64,000 nt of DNA. It comes from Anaspis maculata (lineage: Eukaryota; Arthropoda; Insecta; Coleoptera; Scraptiidae). Below, one piece after another: positions 33,985-44,879 of this stretch. The first letter of the stretch is position 1; the number at the start of each line of letters is the position of its first letter. The stretch covers positions 11,917,262 to 11,981,261 of the forward strand of contig OX421962.1 of the NCBI GenBank assembly GCA_949128115.1. Direction: 5' to 3'. The position numbers and the translations under genes were made by a program. Below the pieces are notes generated by a model. That model was not told the DNA's origin. It saw only the letters and a list, made by a program, of their open reading frames with translations, and made no database searches.

Positions 33985-34091
33985 ACGTTAGGGACACGTT
34001 AGGGACACGTTGGGGACACGTTAGGGACACGTTAGGGACACGTTAGGGACACGTTAGGGACACGTTAGGGACACGTTAGGGACACGTTAGG
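33985..34091. repeat. 11-bp ACACGTTAGGG array C (right arm)
   Basis: Reverse complement of array B; about nine units, one with a G substitution (ACGTTGGGG). It marks the inner edge of the right arm. Confidence 0.9.
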
Positions 34092-34172
34092 GGACAATTG
34101 AAGAGTACAAAGGTGACATTGAAGTGGACACTGAGAGGGGACAATCGATGGAGACAAAATAATGGTGAGGAG

Positions 34173-34363
34173 GATCAGGTTAGGAGTATAGAGACTTAGC
34201 GGTTAAAGCATGACGACTTGGCAGACAGAGCATGACTACTAGAACTTCTCGCTATACGCTGTCCACTGGCAAAGTCTGCATACGTCGGCCTTTTGAGTCG
34301 TCATGCTCTGCCCGCCGAGTCGTCATGCTTCAACCGCTAAGTCTCTATACTCCTGACCTGATC
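34173..34363. repeat. Hairpin unit 3 (right arm)
   Basis: Inverted partner of hairpin unit 1, embedded in the right arm at the mirrored position. Confidence 0.85.
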
Positions 34364-34465
34364 ATTGTGACACGGTATAAACACAAGCAAATTGAATCAT
34401 TTAATTGACAAACAGACAATTGAAGGAGACACATGGGACATATGGGACATTGGAAGTGACATAGG

Positions 34466-34548
34466 GGACACGTTAGGGACACGTTAGAGACACGTTAGAG
34501 ACACGTTAGAGACACGTTAGAGACACGTTAGGGACACGTTAGGGACAA
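34466..34548. repeat. 11-bp ACACGTTAGGG array D (right arm)
   Basis: Mirror image of array A at 32,874-32,956. Confidence 0.9.
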
Positions 34549-37500
34549 TTGAAGAGTACAAAGGTGACATTGAAGTGGACACTGAAAGGGGACAATCGAT
34601 GGAGACAAAATAATGGTGAGATTATTCATCATGCTGAGATAAGTAAAACGTGAAATGAAGAGTATCTGTATATTTGAATGAGCGGGAGCAAAATATCCAG
34701 AAATGATCGAGCTTTTGATAACGATAGAAGGTAGAGCTGCAGAAAGCAAAAGAAATATTTCCGAAAAAATTCAAAGCGCTATAACTAAAGTCCTTCGAGA
34801 GACCTAGGTTAGAACAAGTGCCCGAGTTTTCGGTATTTTAAAGTCTATGTTAGCACGCTTGGTGCGAGAAACTAAAGAGAAGAAGGCCCTGCCATCGCAT
34901 ATATCCTACAAAATATTGAAAATAGCTCAGTTTTCTTGAAGAATATGTCCCGAGCTAACATATCTTCAACAAAACAAGTATGGACACAAAAAAAATTCCA
35001 ATGTCGTAGGTGCGGAACCAGTTCATCTACATCTGCAATACACTCGAGATCTTATCAATTAGAAGTAACCTTCTCTCAAAATCTGAAAACGACGGACAGC
35101 GGTGAGACAATGGATGATGAAATGAGTGATGACGACTTTGTCCATGATGCTTCTTGCTACCGATTTGGATTCTCGACAAAAGGTCAATCTGCACCAATAA
35201 GGACCTATAGAAATCTCTCCAAGTTAGGTTCCAGCCTCAAAAGAAGTGGGAAAGAATTTCAGTGAATTGAAAAAAATGAAGAATATGGCTGTCCTACCGA
35301 CCCAGGCGCAGTTACAGATAAGTTAGTGTATTTAAAAACTTCCAAAAGTGCTAATGTTGGTGAGGTACTTTTATTGGAAGGAAGACGACGAGAAAGTGGG
35401 ATAATAATATTAGAGGCGTCAACGGGTTGCGTTCGACCTTCTATGCGAGCTTGGATTCTTATATCCAACATCATTAGCTGGCGAAACCATATTTGTCTCT
35501 TCGACAGTCAAACCCTTCAATTATTGTAAGAAATGACTGCAAATATTTTCGAACATGTGAATGAAAATTCTTAGAGTCTTGTTAGTACATAGATAGATAC
35601 AATAAAATCTTTCATATCTAAGGTAAGGATAGGAGTATGGAACTGTTCAAAAATCTGAAATGAACAAAGCTGTAACCAATAACTAGTGCGTATTTTTATT
35701 TGCACAAACTTCTCCCATAGGTACATCCTGAAAGGGCCGAGTTAAGTATTAAGATGCACCATTCTGATACTACGCATATGGCTTGGTACATATTTGATCC
35801 GGAGATATTTGTAGCTTGAAGAGCACTCGTCAGCGGGTGGGCAATGCTGCAAAACTCTCTTGTTAATTTCTTCGGTCGCGCTACCTACACTACTGGCTAC
35901 CTCTCGTATTCATTCGTTCTTTCTCAACCTGGTAATCAAAGGGTATTTATTGAAAATTCAAGGTCGGTCAAGTAGAAAATTCTCATAAAATGCTGGCTTG
36001 CTAGAGTCGTTTATATTAGACCCTCAGGTACTTGAAAAATTTCAGTAGGCAGGTGTACTCAATGCAATCGATAATCGGTAACATTTTAGGCTAATACCTT
36101 TGAGCATTGAAAAACATTAGGTATTTTTATGTAAATTTGTCTATATGTTAATAGTTTTTATTAAAACATCTTTTCAACACATTGAGCTCCTAAATACTTA
36201 TATCTTTTATATTTTTTTATTTTTACATTGCCGTACTGGACTGACAAAATTCAGCGCTGATATTTTTCAAGTCGGAGCATTATGTGATAAGCACAAAGTA
36301 ATTTTTAAATAAAGTTTCTATTTATATAATAATTATTGATTATCTGGTGGCTCCGTGAAAATGTGCATATGATACTAAAAATTCCTGTTCAGACACGATC
36401 TTTCAGGTAAAAAAAAATTAATAGCTCAGGGCTTTTCAGGTAAGAAGTTACGAACAACCACCCAGTCGACAGGTGGTGGTGGTGCGTTTGCATTCGTTAT
36501 CTAGCAGCCTCATGGGTTGGTGCTGTGCCGTGTTTGTGTTTTTCGTGTAAGTTTAATTTTCACTATGTTTATGCGGACAATTCATTTATTTAAGTACATA
36601 TTCTTATGGAAACACATTACTATATGTACGGGTTATATTTAGAAAAAAATTTAACTTTCTTTTGACAAAAAAATTCTATTTCGATACAGGCCCCTGGTCG
36701 ATAGTTCCGGATTTTTGGAAACGACTGCAAAGCCGCGGCTCGCTGTATATTATACCTACCCCACGCAAAGCTAAGCCAATTCCATCGATCTTTTCCAATG
36801 TAATGTCTCATGCTTATGCAAAAAAAAATCACCCACAGATTCGATGGTCAAACTTTATTGAAAAAAAAAAATCAATCTCTTGTTAAAACTCTGTGGAATG
36901 ACTACAGTTGATGGAAAAAAGACTGGTTACGCGGATAAACAGTATAGATTGTTCAAATTCAAACTTATTACCACGGTTTACATGGTGGATATTGTCACGC
37001 CACTCACGACCTTAAGGGCCTTGCGACAATTAGCATGTTTTATTTCCAATAATTATGCTCCCGTAATACTGTCATAACCTTATAAATTATAAGAAAAAAG
37101 GCCTTCAACCAATTCCCTGTTGGCAAGAGCCGTTATTTTGGGTGCGACTTCTCAGGTAGTTGAAATGCATATACCTACAAACAATAAGCCTCACGGTCGT
37201 GGAGGCATATTCACTCGTTCATTTTCCGTACCCCCCAACAATACTATGTCTTATGAAACTTGTATTATAATATCCTGTTAGACATAACATACAATTTTTG
37301 ATTTTTTTTTTTGTAGTACTCACCTGGAATGTTCTCATCACAACTACAATAACTAGAATTATACTGTCAACCTGATCCAGTTACTGAATTCACACTATCA
37401 ACGATTCTCTCTAAGAGCCAACAGTGGGCCCTTCGCCTTCCCAGCGCCCGAGAATAGAAGTGATGTCGTTTGCAAAGTGAAAATAATAAAACTGAGCTAT

Positions 37501-37649
37501 AAGAATTCCAAGCTACTCAATTTTGGCTCCATGAAGGAGTTAATTGTTGTCAATAATGATGATGATTCCAACATTCTGCCTCGCGACCGGCACATCAGAA
37601 CTGCCGACCATCAAGTTGTCGTGTTAAGTGTACTTCGACTTTGGGTGAA

Positions 37650-38600
37650 TGATGTTTGTACTGAGAAATTGTATTAAAAATGTACCTCGATTTCAGGTCA
37701 TTGATATTTGTGTGATCAACCCTATAAATTCGTTTATTATAATTTTTTTGTGCCTTAATTCAAATATCAAATAATTTTATATGGTATAATCAACTAAGAA
37801 ATTGTATTAAAAGTACCTACTCCTATTTTAAAGTATTCAATGTTTGTGTAATCAGCTATAAAAATCGCTCATGAACACCTGTTTTGGCCTTATTTGAATT
37901 TCGCGTAATTGCCTATGTAAGTAACTAAGAAATTGTATTGAATGTACTTCGATTTTGAGTAATTCAAGTTTGTATTATTCAACACTGTAAATTTGTTTAT
38001 GATCACCTCTTCGTGCCCTATTTTGAATTTCATGTAATTGTATATTATGTAATCAACTAAGAAATAGTCAAATGTACTTCGATTTTATGTTCGTGTGCAT
38101 ATCTTCTATGTATAATCAACTATGTAAATTTGTTTATTATCACCTGTTTGTGCCTTATTTTAAATTTCATGTAATGGTATGCGGTAATCAGCTGGGAAAT
38201 TGTATCAAATGTACTTCGATTTCAAGTGAATAATGTCTGTATACTTAGCTATGAAAAGTCATTCATGCTCACCTGTTTGTACCTTATTTTAAGTTTCACG
38301 TAATTGTCTATGTAAGCAACTAAGAACATGTATTAGATGTTTTTCGATTATAGGTAGTTGATGCCTGTATACTCAGCTATGAAAAATCGTTCACGATCAC
38401 CTGTTTGTGCCTTATTTTAATTTGACGTAATTGTCTATGTAAGCAACTAAGAAATTTTATCGAACGTACTTCGATTTCAAGTAATTTTAGTAATCAATGT
38501 TTGTATGTATAATCAATACTGTAAATTTGTTTATGATCACCTGTTTGTGCTTTATTTTGAATTTAATATAATTGTCTATGTAAGCAGTTATGTGAATTAA
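37650..38600. repeat. ~129-bp tandem repeats, right arm
   Basis: Mirror of the left array at 28,840-29,790. It carries the only notable indel between the arms, a 16-17-bp insertion at about 38,478-38,494. Confidence 0.85.
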
Positions 38601-39177
38601 ACTACGAATAAATCATGATGTTGAGGTCTTACCCTGAACTGTATGAAATTATTGTCTATGTAACTAGCACAGTATATTGGTCTGTCAATAAAATGGTTCT
38701 ATTTGCTTGCGTTTATATACCAAAAATAACTATTGAAACCAAACCACTTGAGAGTTTGCAAGGGTTAAGATACAATGAGGAGTGCTTTAGTAGGTATAGG
38801 GAATTCAAACATCCCGCGCTTTCAAGCTAACAAATGTCTCCTGCCAAACACAATCTGTGACCTAGCCTGTCAAATCCAAATTCCACGTACTTTTCAAATT
38901 TCCCGCACGTTAAAATCCCCCACATGTCAAATGCCGGTAATACAGAATAAATGCTTGACGATCAGTCAAAAAAGTCACTAGATTCAGTGATAATAACCAA
39001 AAGTCACCAGATAAACTAAAAACTTTTCAAATTTCCCGCGCCACCTGTCAAATGCCGGTAATGCAGATCCAATGCTTAACGACCTGTCAAAAAAGTCACT
39101 AGATTCAGTGTTGCCAACCAAAAGTCACCAGATAAAAGTCCCTAGAAACGTCTGGCTCAACCGACGCTTTACCTACT

Positions 39178-39580
39178 AACACGCCTACCACTGGCGAAGC
39201 AGGAAGAAGCCTCAAGTTTTTAAACATGTTGGACCACAGTGTCGTAGAGGAATCCACGAGCCCGTGGTCGTGATCGCTCGTTTTATAGTGACTAAAAAGA
39301 TGACAGTGTCCGTTTCTTTGTGGGTTACTGGTAACTCAACGATGCCTCAATGTCACCAAGAAGGACAGCTATCCTCTGGCACGCATTGATGACACGTTGA
39401 CTACCTTGTTTGGATCTGAGTGATTCCCGACGTTTGACTTTTAGAGTGACCATTGGAAAGTTGGATTTCATCCAGAGGACAAAGAAAAGAGCGCATTCTC
39501 CGTCGGAAATTAATCGTATCAGTTCTCTGTCATGTCTTTTGGGTTCTGTAATGCACCGGCTACGAATCAAAAAACACTGA
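39178..39580 (+). pseudogene. Gypsy-type RT relic, right of the palindrome
   Basis: After the second AACACG the pol frame continues with RLPLAKQEEA, as in the intact frame at 25,706-27,182. It then gives decayed RT phrases: VRFCVGYW near 39,310, a disrupted catalytic-Asp block near 39,425 and FGFCNAPAT-like codons at 39,540-39,565. Stops and frame changes are frequent. The match to the left flank shows that the palindrome was inserted into this pol. Confidence 0.75.
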
Positions 39581-39824
39581 CGTCAGTACGGCTAGTACAA
39601 AAGTAGGTTATCGTGCTTTTGCACGCAAAAATTAATTGAAACTTCGATCTTCATTCGAATAATTTCAATTTTTGTTTTATCGTGATATGAACTGATGTTC
39701 AAAAAATTGAACTCATGCAAGGATACCATCACCTTCGAAACGCAGGAGCCGGCGCAGCATTTGAAATCGTTAGCAGGCACATTTTCTTGGCTGATTTCTC
39801 AGCTAGCTAATCATGCGCAGACAT

Positions 39825-40113
39825 TGTTATGTAGTATTTTAGGTGAAGCGGTGCAGGTGAAGACACATGTGTATACTATGAGATGTTTATTTAAACTGCT
39901 AATTACAACGAAGGGTCTCCTTTTATAGGGAACAGGTAAACATACAGGGTGTGGTATAAGGTTATCCCAAATCTCCATTTTTTAATTAATTAGGTAACAT
40001 GATTTTTAACAATGTTTTGAAATTACTTATGTGATATGTATAATTAACCTATTACACTTGAGATTCAAATAAATATACATTTTTACATATCTAAACGCTT
40101 CGGTGGTTTGACA
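39825..40113 (-). mobile_element. 3' LTR of the gypsy-type element at 40,383-44,210
   Basis: Runs TGTTATGTAG...GGTTTGACA (289 bp). On the minus strand it follows a short polypurine tract (AGCGGGAGAAT). Its first ~120 bp reappear at 44,349-44,877, the 5' LTR. A TACAGGGTGTGGTATAAGG phrase is shared by both LTRs, after which they diverge. Confidence 0.75.
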
Positions 40114-40382
40114 ATTCTCCCGCTGGAAGTTCTTTTTATTTCCTTATCTTTATTGTATAGTTTTTCTATAACAGTGTTATTAGACTTTCTTCTATTGTTA
40201 CGTGAATTTATTAAATTATCGATGAGATTCAAAGTTGCTAAGTTTTGATCATTCTCAGTTGTAGTTAAGTCAGCAAATCCAACATGTTTAGAAGGGTAAT
40301 GAATTTTACAATTGTTTTTATTGGATAAACTTGATTTTCTGGGTCTGAGATATTTTCTGTTTTGTAAATAATTTTCTTTTCT

Positions 40383-41460
40383 TTATACTTCTATTTTATA
40401 TCTACGATCACTCAGCCTGCTGATGATTATTCCTGGTTGCCAGTTTGAATTTGGTTTTAACTGTACCCAAACTTTTTGATTATTTGCCAATGGTTTTAAT
40501 TGTCTCACTCCGTTTCTTTGATTATAATAATTCGTTGCATAATTTTCTTTCATCTTCAGATGTTTCATGTATTTCTTCGTAGTAATCATGTGCGTCTGAA
40601 ATTTATTTGCATTAAGAGGTAACAAAGGATTTCTGGTGCGCCTCGACACTAGTACTTCGGATGGAGTTGTGTTTTCAAAACTAGGAGTGTTTCTCCATTG
40701 TAACAGTGCCATATCTAGGTCTTTGTTATCTTCCAGGACTTTCTTGAAAATATTTTTCACGTTTTGTACCTGCCGCTCGGCCATGCCGTTGGACTGGGTA
40801 TGATATGGTGAGGTGAATAAATGTTTGGAACCCCATTCAGAGCTGAAATTCTTGAAATTTATGGCGGTATACTGTGGACCACCGTCACTCACCAGAATGT
40901 ATGAGACGCCGAACCTTGCAAAAATGCTTTCCATTATTTTGATAATTTCATTACTTGTTGCGTTTTCGGTAAGTTTCTCCACTTCTACGAATTTAGAATA
41001 GTAGTCTACTAGGATTGGTATTGATCCCCAATCAATTCGAAAATGTCGGTACCTACTTTGAACCAAGGGATCGCAGTAGGGTACGCAACGGCTCATTTCT
41101 TCGAGATGGGTTGTATTTTTGGCAAATCGGACACAATTCTATCAATTTTCTTAATTTATTTCGGATGGTGGGCCAGAATACACTGTCCTCGCTCATTCTC
41201 ACACTTTTGTTATAACCGAAGTGGCTGTAACGTATTTTACCCAGGATTTCTTTTCTCAATGACCTTGGAATGACGCATGCTTGCCCTCTATAAATAATAC
41301 CGTTATTTATTGTTAGTTCACTCTTGTACTTCGTATAAATATTTTTTCGTTTACTTTATTGTTATTTGACCAGCCCCTGGTAACAATTTAAGAAAGAATC
41401 TTCAATTCTTCATATTTTTCAGTTTCAATTTTCATCTTTTCGAGATATTCTATCTAGAGA
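40383..41460 (-). pseudogene. Integrase part of gypsy-type pol
   Basis: Two overlapping frames. The first (41,259-41,053) has the zinc-binding HHCC region (SHFGYNKS, then LCPICQKYNPSRR). The second (41,096-40,383) has the catalytic core: ILVDYYSKF, LVSDGGPQY (second Asp) and SNGMAERQVQNVK (Glu), then the C-terminal WVQLKPNSNWQPG. The segment that should carry the first catalytic Asp lies at the frameshift between the two frames and looks shortened. Integrase inserts the cDNA into host DNA; this copy is inactive. A further decayed ~250-bp pol tail leads to the polypurine tract. Confidence 0.85.
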
Positions 41461-41471
41461 TCTGTTGTATT

Positions 41472-42638
41472 TTAACTTGAATAAATTACGCATATTTGTT
41501 CGTTTTCATTTATTGACATATTTTCTTCCTCATTTGAGTCCGTTTCAGGCAAATAGGCTCGCGACAATGCGTCTGCAATTATCAGTTCGCTGCCTCTTCT
41601 GTAATTTAAAGTGAATGGGTATTTTTGTAATTGTAGCAGCAAACGTTGTAGTCTGGGCGGACATTTATCGACTGGCTTTTCAATTATGGCCAAAAGTGGT
41701 TTATGGTAGCTTTCCACTATGACTTGTCTTCCGAAAACATGATCGTGAAATTTTTGCAACCCGTATAAAACTGAAAACATTTCTTTTTCTATCTGGGAAT
41801 ATAATTTTCGTGTTTCTGTAAATAATTTTGATGAATAGGAGACTGGTTTGTTTTCTTGTAGTAGGCATGCACCTACGCCGTATTGACTTGCATCTACTGA
41901 CACCGTGATATTTTTCTTGAGATTGAAAAACTGTAAAACAGGACTTTGAGTTGATTTTTTCTCAATTTTTTCAAGAGCTTGTATTTGAGGTCCTTCCCAA
42001 CTGAAGTGTGTATCTTTTTTCAAAAGATCTCTCAGTGCCTGTGTTTCTATTGAATAGTTTGGAATGTATTTATTCACATAATTTACAACACCGATCAAAC
42101 GCTGAACGTCTTTTTTATACTTTGGTGAGGGCATTTCTTTTATAGCTTCAACTCGATTCGTATCAATTTCTATTCCTTTCTCATTTATAATGTGTCCCAT
42201 AAATCTAATTTCATCAACCGCAGTTTGGTATTTTGCTAGATTGAATTTGACTTCATGCTTTCTGGCTGAATTCAATACTTTTTCAAGAATTTTGTCATGT
42301 TCTTTTTGATCTTTTGCCCAAATAATAATGTCATCGATGTACACTCCTACATTATCGCAATTAAAAAGGCTTTTGAACCTTCCATTTAATATTTCGGGCG
42401 AACACGTAATACCATAGCGTAACCTTTTGTACTTGTACCTTCCAAAGGGTATACCGAATGTGCAGAGATTTGAACTTTCTTTATCAAGCGGTATTTGATG
42501 AAACGCTGGATTTGCATCTAATTTACTAAAAATTTTAGCTCCGGACATACGACTTGTTATTTCTTCAAAAGTTGACAATCTGCTATGTTCTCTCTTGATT
42601 GATTTGTTTAGATGAAACGGATCAAGGCAGATTCTCAC
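41472..42638 (-). pseudogene. RT-RNase H part of gypsy-type pol
   Basis: A 388-residue open frame. RT shows FSKLDANPAFHQIPL (first Asp, residue ~41) and VGVYIDDIIIW (YIDD, residues 100-103), followed by MGHIINEKGIEID and the thumb region. RNase H begins at about residue 245 (ITVSVDASQYGVGACL, Asp present), with IEKEMFSVLYGL (Glu) and a terminal GSELIIADALSRA (His/Asp region). A TGA/TAA-type break at 42,639-42,644 separates it from the upstream frame. Catalytic residues look intact although the pol is broken. Confidence 0.87.
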
Positions 42639-42644
42639 TGAATT

Positions 42645-42908
42645 TTAGGGCTTTTTGACAAGTACCAATGGATTTATCCAATCACTCGGTCCTTTAGCTT
42701 TTTCTATTACTTTACTTTTTTCTAAATTATTTAGCGCTTTTTCGAGAGGGTCAAGTGAAGCAAATGGTACTTTTCTCATTGGGGTGATCACCGGTTGTGC
42801 GTTTGGGAATAAATTGATGTGATAGGGTGGATTCATTTCTCTTTTTCCCGAAAACAAGTCTCCATATTTTTCCATGAAAGTATCTTTTGTATGTCGAATA
42901 TTATGCAC
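42645..42908 (-). pseudogene. RT N-terminal part of gypsy-type pol
   Basis: An 87-residue frame covering the fingers region before the RT core (YGDLFSGKREMNPPYHINLF, then SDWINPLVLVKKP). It ends at a stop immediately before the main RT frame; the intact protein would continue into 41,472-42,638. It starts six bases after the gag-protease stop. Confidence 0.8.
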
Positions 42909-42914
42909 CTGAAC

Positions 42915-44210
42915 TTAATTTTCATTGATACACGACGTATCTGTATTTTGGATGAGTTTTAGCTTTATGCACGTCGGTAAACCCAAAAGAGGTTCTGAAT
43001 TGCTTTCAACTACATAGAATTCAATTAGATCTTTCCCATTTTTATTTGAACAAATTGATTCACATGTTCCAACTACAGTGATTTGATTTCCTGTGTACGA
43101 AGTCAGTTTAAATTTAGGAGTTTGCAATGCATTCATTGGCAATTTCAAAACGTTTTTGTACATATTTATAGGCATTAGATTCACTGAAGCTCCGCTATCT
43201 ATTTTAAATTTGATTTGTTTGTTTTCAATTGTTAACTTTGTTATCCAGAAACAACCACCCGCATTAATATTTTCAATTTGAGTATGCTCAATTTTCTGAC
43301 TATTTATTCTACCTAGATAGAATTCTGTCGTATCATTAGAATTATTATGACTTGAAACTGCACTGATTTGATTTTTTCTTGACGACCTGCACATTGAGGC
43401 AAAATGATTTGTTTTTTTACACTTCATACACGTTTTTGAATACGCTGGACACTTGTTAATTTGATGTAACGATCCACGTCTAGTACAGTTGTTAATTACA
43501 TTGTCTGACCTTGATACCTGATGTCTTCTGTTTGAATTACTTCGTCTCCTAGTGCTACTGGAACGATTTCCAACAGGTTGTCTGGTATGGGTACGCCTGT
43601 TCATTGTTTGTTTGATGGAATGATTTATGGCACCAACTGATGGGTCTTCGCTCAGGTATTGATGGTTGTTGTCCTTTTCAATTTTCTTGAACTGCTTCCT
43701 GGCTTGTTCGTGAATCGCGCATATTTTGATTGCTTCTTCAAGCTTTAGATCTTCCTGCTGTGGTAATTTTTTTCGGATTTTGGAGCTGTTGCTACCTCTG
43801 ATTAGCACGCATGTTATCAAGTCGTCATTTAATTTTTCGAATTTGCACAGTGAGGCTTGTTTCTTTAAATCTGTGACAAATTGTTCGAGGGTCTGCTCTC
43901 CTTGGTGCGACTGGAAGGATTTATAACGAAGAAAACATAAATTCTCTCTTGGCTTGAAGTATCTGTTGAACTTTGCGATCACGGGTTCCAATTTGTCTTT
44001 TTCTTCCTCGTTGAATTGAAAAGTTTGGTGAATTTTCTGCAGCTCTGATCCTGCAAAGTGAAGTAGTTGGCCGATTTGAATTGTTTCTGCCTTTTTGTCC
44101 ACTTCCGTTGCCGTTAGGTAAATCTTGAATCTGCTGAGCCACTGCTTCCATTGTTCAACAGGATTTCCCGATGATGAATTCAATTGGGGTAGCGTATTTG
44201 AATTTGCCAT
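42915..44210 (-). CDS. Gypsy-type gag-protease polyprotein
   Basis: An uninterrupted 431-residue frame. Residues ~1-190 are a capsid-like domain matching the gag relic at 2,005-2,784. Residues 200-240 are Arg/Ser-rich. Two nucleocapsid knuckles follow: 242-254, where the second Cys is replaced by Arg (CTRR...H....C), and 261-274, an intact CX2CX4HX4C (CMKCKKTNHFASMC). A retropepsin start with the catalytic DSG at 338-340 (KIDSGASVNLM) comes next. Gag packages the RNA and protease processes the polyprotein. The ATG at 44,210 lies ~140 nt from the primer-binding site, normal for the family. The style, with gag joined to protease and pol in a separate frame, recalls mag-like Ty3/gypsy elements. 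Confidence 0.85.
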   Translation of the reverse strand: MANSNTLPQLNSSSGNPVEQWKQWLSRFKIYLTATEVDKKAETIQIGQLLHFAGSELQKIHQTFQFNEEEKDKLEPVIAKFNRYFKPRENLCFLRYKSFQSHQGEQTLEQFVTDLKKQASLCKFEKLNDDLITCVLIRGSNSSKIRKKLPQQEDLKLEEAIKICAIHEQARKQFKKIEKDNNHQYLSEDPSVGAINHSIKQTMNRRTHTRQPVGNRSSSTRRRSNSNRRHQVSRSDNVINNCTRRGSLHQINKCPAYSKTCMKCKKTNHFASMCRSSRKNQISAVSSHNNSNDTTEFYLGRINSQKIEHTQIENINAGGCFWITKLTIENKQIKFKIDSGASVNLMPINMYKNVLKLPMNALQTPKFKLTSYTGNQITVVGTCESICSNKNGKDLIEFYVVESNSEPLLGLPTCIKLKLIQNTDTSCINEN

Positions 44211-44327
44211 TATTGTTTTTACAACTTTTCACTTTGTACATTCACTATGTTCTTGAATATATCACTTGCACTCCGATTGTCTATTTATTTGGCGATTCCA
44301 CGTCACAGTCTCCTTCAATGTTCTTTA

Positions 44328-44348
44328 GTTCGAATATTCGCAGCGCCA
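44328..44348 (-). promoter_or_regulatory. Primer-binding site
   Basis: On the minus strand TGGCGCTGCGAATATTCGAAC directly follows the CA end of the 5' LTR. Its complement reads like a tRNA 3' end: a T-loop TTCGAAT followed by an acceptor ending in CCA. The specific tRNA was not determined. Confidence 0.6.
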
Positions 44349-44362
44349 TGTTATGTAGTATT

Positions 44363-44764
44363 GTCATGCAGTGCCGGCCTTTGCAATTTTGGCGCCCCGG
44401 GCAAAACTTCGTAACCGCCGCCCCTAACTTGGGTCCGTGAGCGAAGTAAGCACAAATGAAGCATTTTTCTTGCAATAATGAAGTTTTTTTGTGCTCTTAC
44501 AGAAGCAAATCCGGTGATCGCAGCTGGCGAGTCGTTTTGTTGATTTTGTGAATTATCAATTTTTTGGATTTCAAACTAGATTTTTTTTTCCGCCCCTATG
44601 AGCTGGCGCCTCGAGCGTTCGCCCGTGTCGCCCTACCCTAAGGCCGCTACTGTTGTCATGATAATGACATAAAAGCCCTAGGTAAAGGCTCATCCCTTGA
44701 ATATAATAACGGAAACGGCACCCAGTCCACGAGTAGAAAGAGTACACCCTTTTCTACTCGTGAC
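44363..44764. mobile_element. Small insertion in LTR (6-bp AGTATT duplication), itself split by a hAT MITE
   Basis: Without the hAT element and its duplication it is ~110 bp, begins GTCATGATAATGAC and ends (reverse complement) GTCACGAGTAGAAA. It carries an internal hairpin CACGAGTAGAAA...TTTCTACTCGTG. AGTATT at 44,357-44,362 and 44,765-44,770 would be the target duplication. The family is unknown. Confidence 0.55.
44369..44652. mobile_element. 284-bp hAT-type MITE with 8-bp target duplication
   Basis: TTGTCATG flanks it on both sides (44,361-44,368 and 44,653-44,660). The termini are CAGTGCCGGCCTT and, reverse-complemented, CAGTAGCGGCCTTAGGG: imperfect inverted repeats with the CAG start typical of hAT. 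No coding capacity. Confidence 0.88.
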
Positions 44765-44879
44765 AGTATTTTAGGTGAAGCGGTGCAGGTAAAGACACAT
44801 GTGTATACATTATCGTACATTACAACGAAGGGTAAGGGAACAGGTAAAAATACAGGGTGTGGTATAAGGTTATCCCACA

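Larger units (their letters stand above)
28260..39177. mobile_element. 10.9-kb giant palindromic (foldback) transposon
   Basis: The left arm (28,260 to about 33,452) and right arm (about 33,985 to 39,177) are inverted copies of each other, about 5.2 kb each, with a ~530-bp loop. Pairs of mirrored frames sum to a constant (for example 28,456+38,981 and 32,156+35,265, offset by 16 because of one 16-17-bp indel near 38,478). Differences are few: single bases and a homopolymer length. Termini are AGTAGG...CCTACT with the 6-bp duplication AACACG. The host sequence on both sides is the same gypsy pol frame. The 6-bp duplication and AG/CT ends are features of Polinton/Maverick elements as I recall them, yet no polymerase B, integrase, ATPase or protease frame is seen. 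Terminal ~125-bp direct repeats lie at 28,301-28,545. Confidence 0.92.
44349..44877 (-). mobile_element. 5' LTR of the gypsy-type element, with nested insertions
   Basis: The LTR edge TGTTATGTAGTATT is followed by a 402-bp insertion (44,363-44,764) flanked by AGTATT on both sides. It then continues as TTAGGTGAAGCGGTGCAGG, as in the 3' LTR, until about 44,877, where similarity to the 3' LTR stops. The outer ~160 bp of the LTR are therefore missing or replaced, and no target duplication can be seen. Confidence 0.75.

Noticed and set aside
28260..39177. Palindrome as a simple sequencing or assembly artefact
   Set aside because: A missed-adapter inversion would not produce a 6-bp duplication outside both ends, nor flanks that are two different, continuous halves of one pol gene. 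The arms also differ by an indel and several substitutions. Read-level confirmation would still be useful.
28260..39177. Direct assignment of the palindrome to Polinton/Maverick
   Set aside because: The 6-bp duplication and AG/CT ends fit, but no polymerase B, integrase, ATPase or capsid-like frame is present, so only a possible relationship is claimed.
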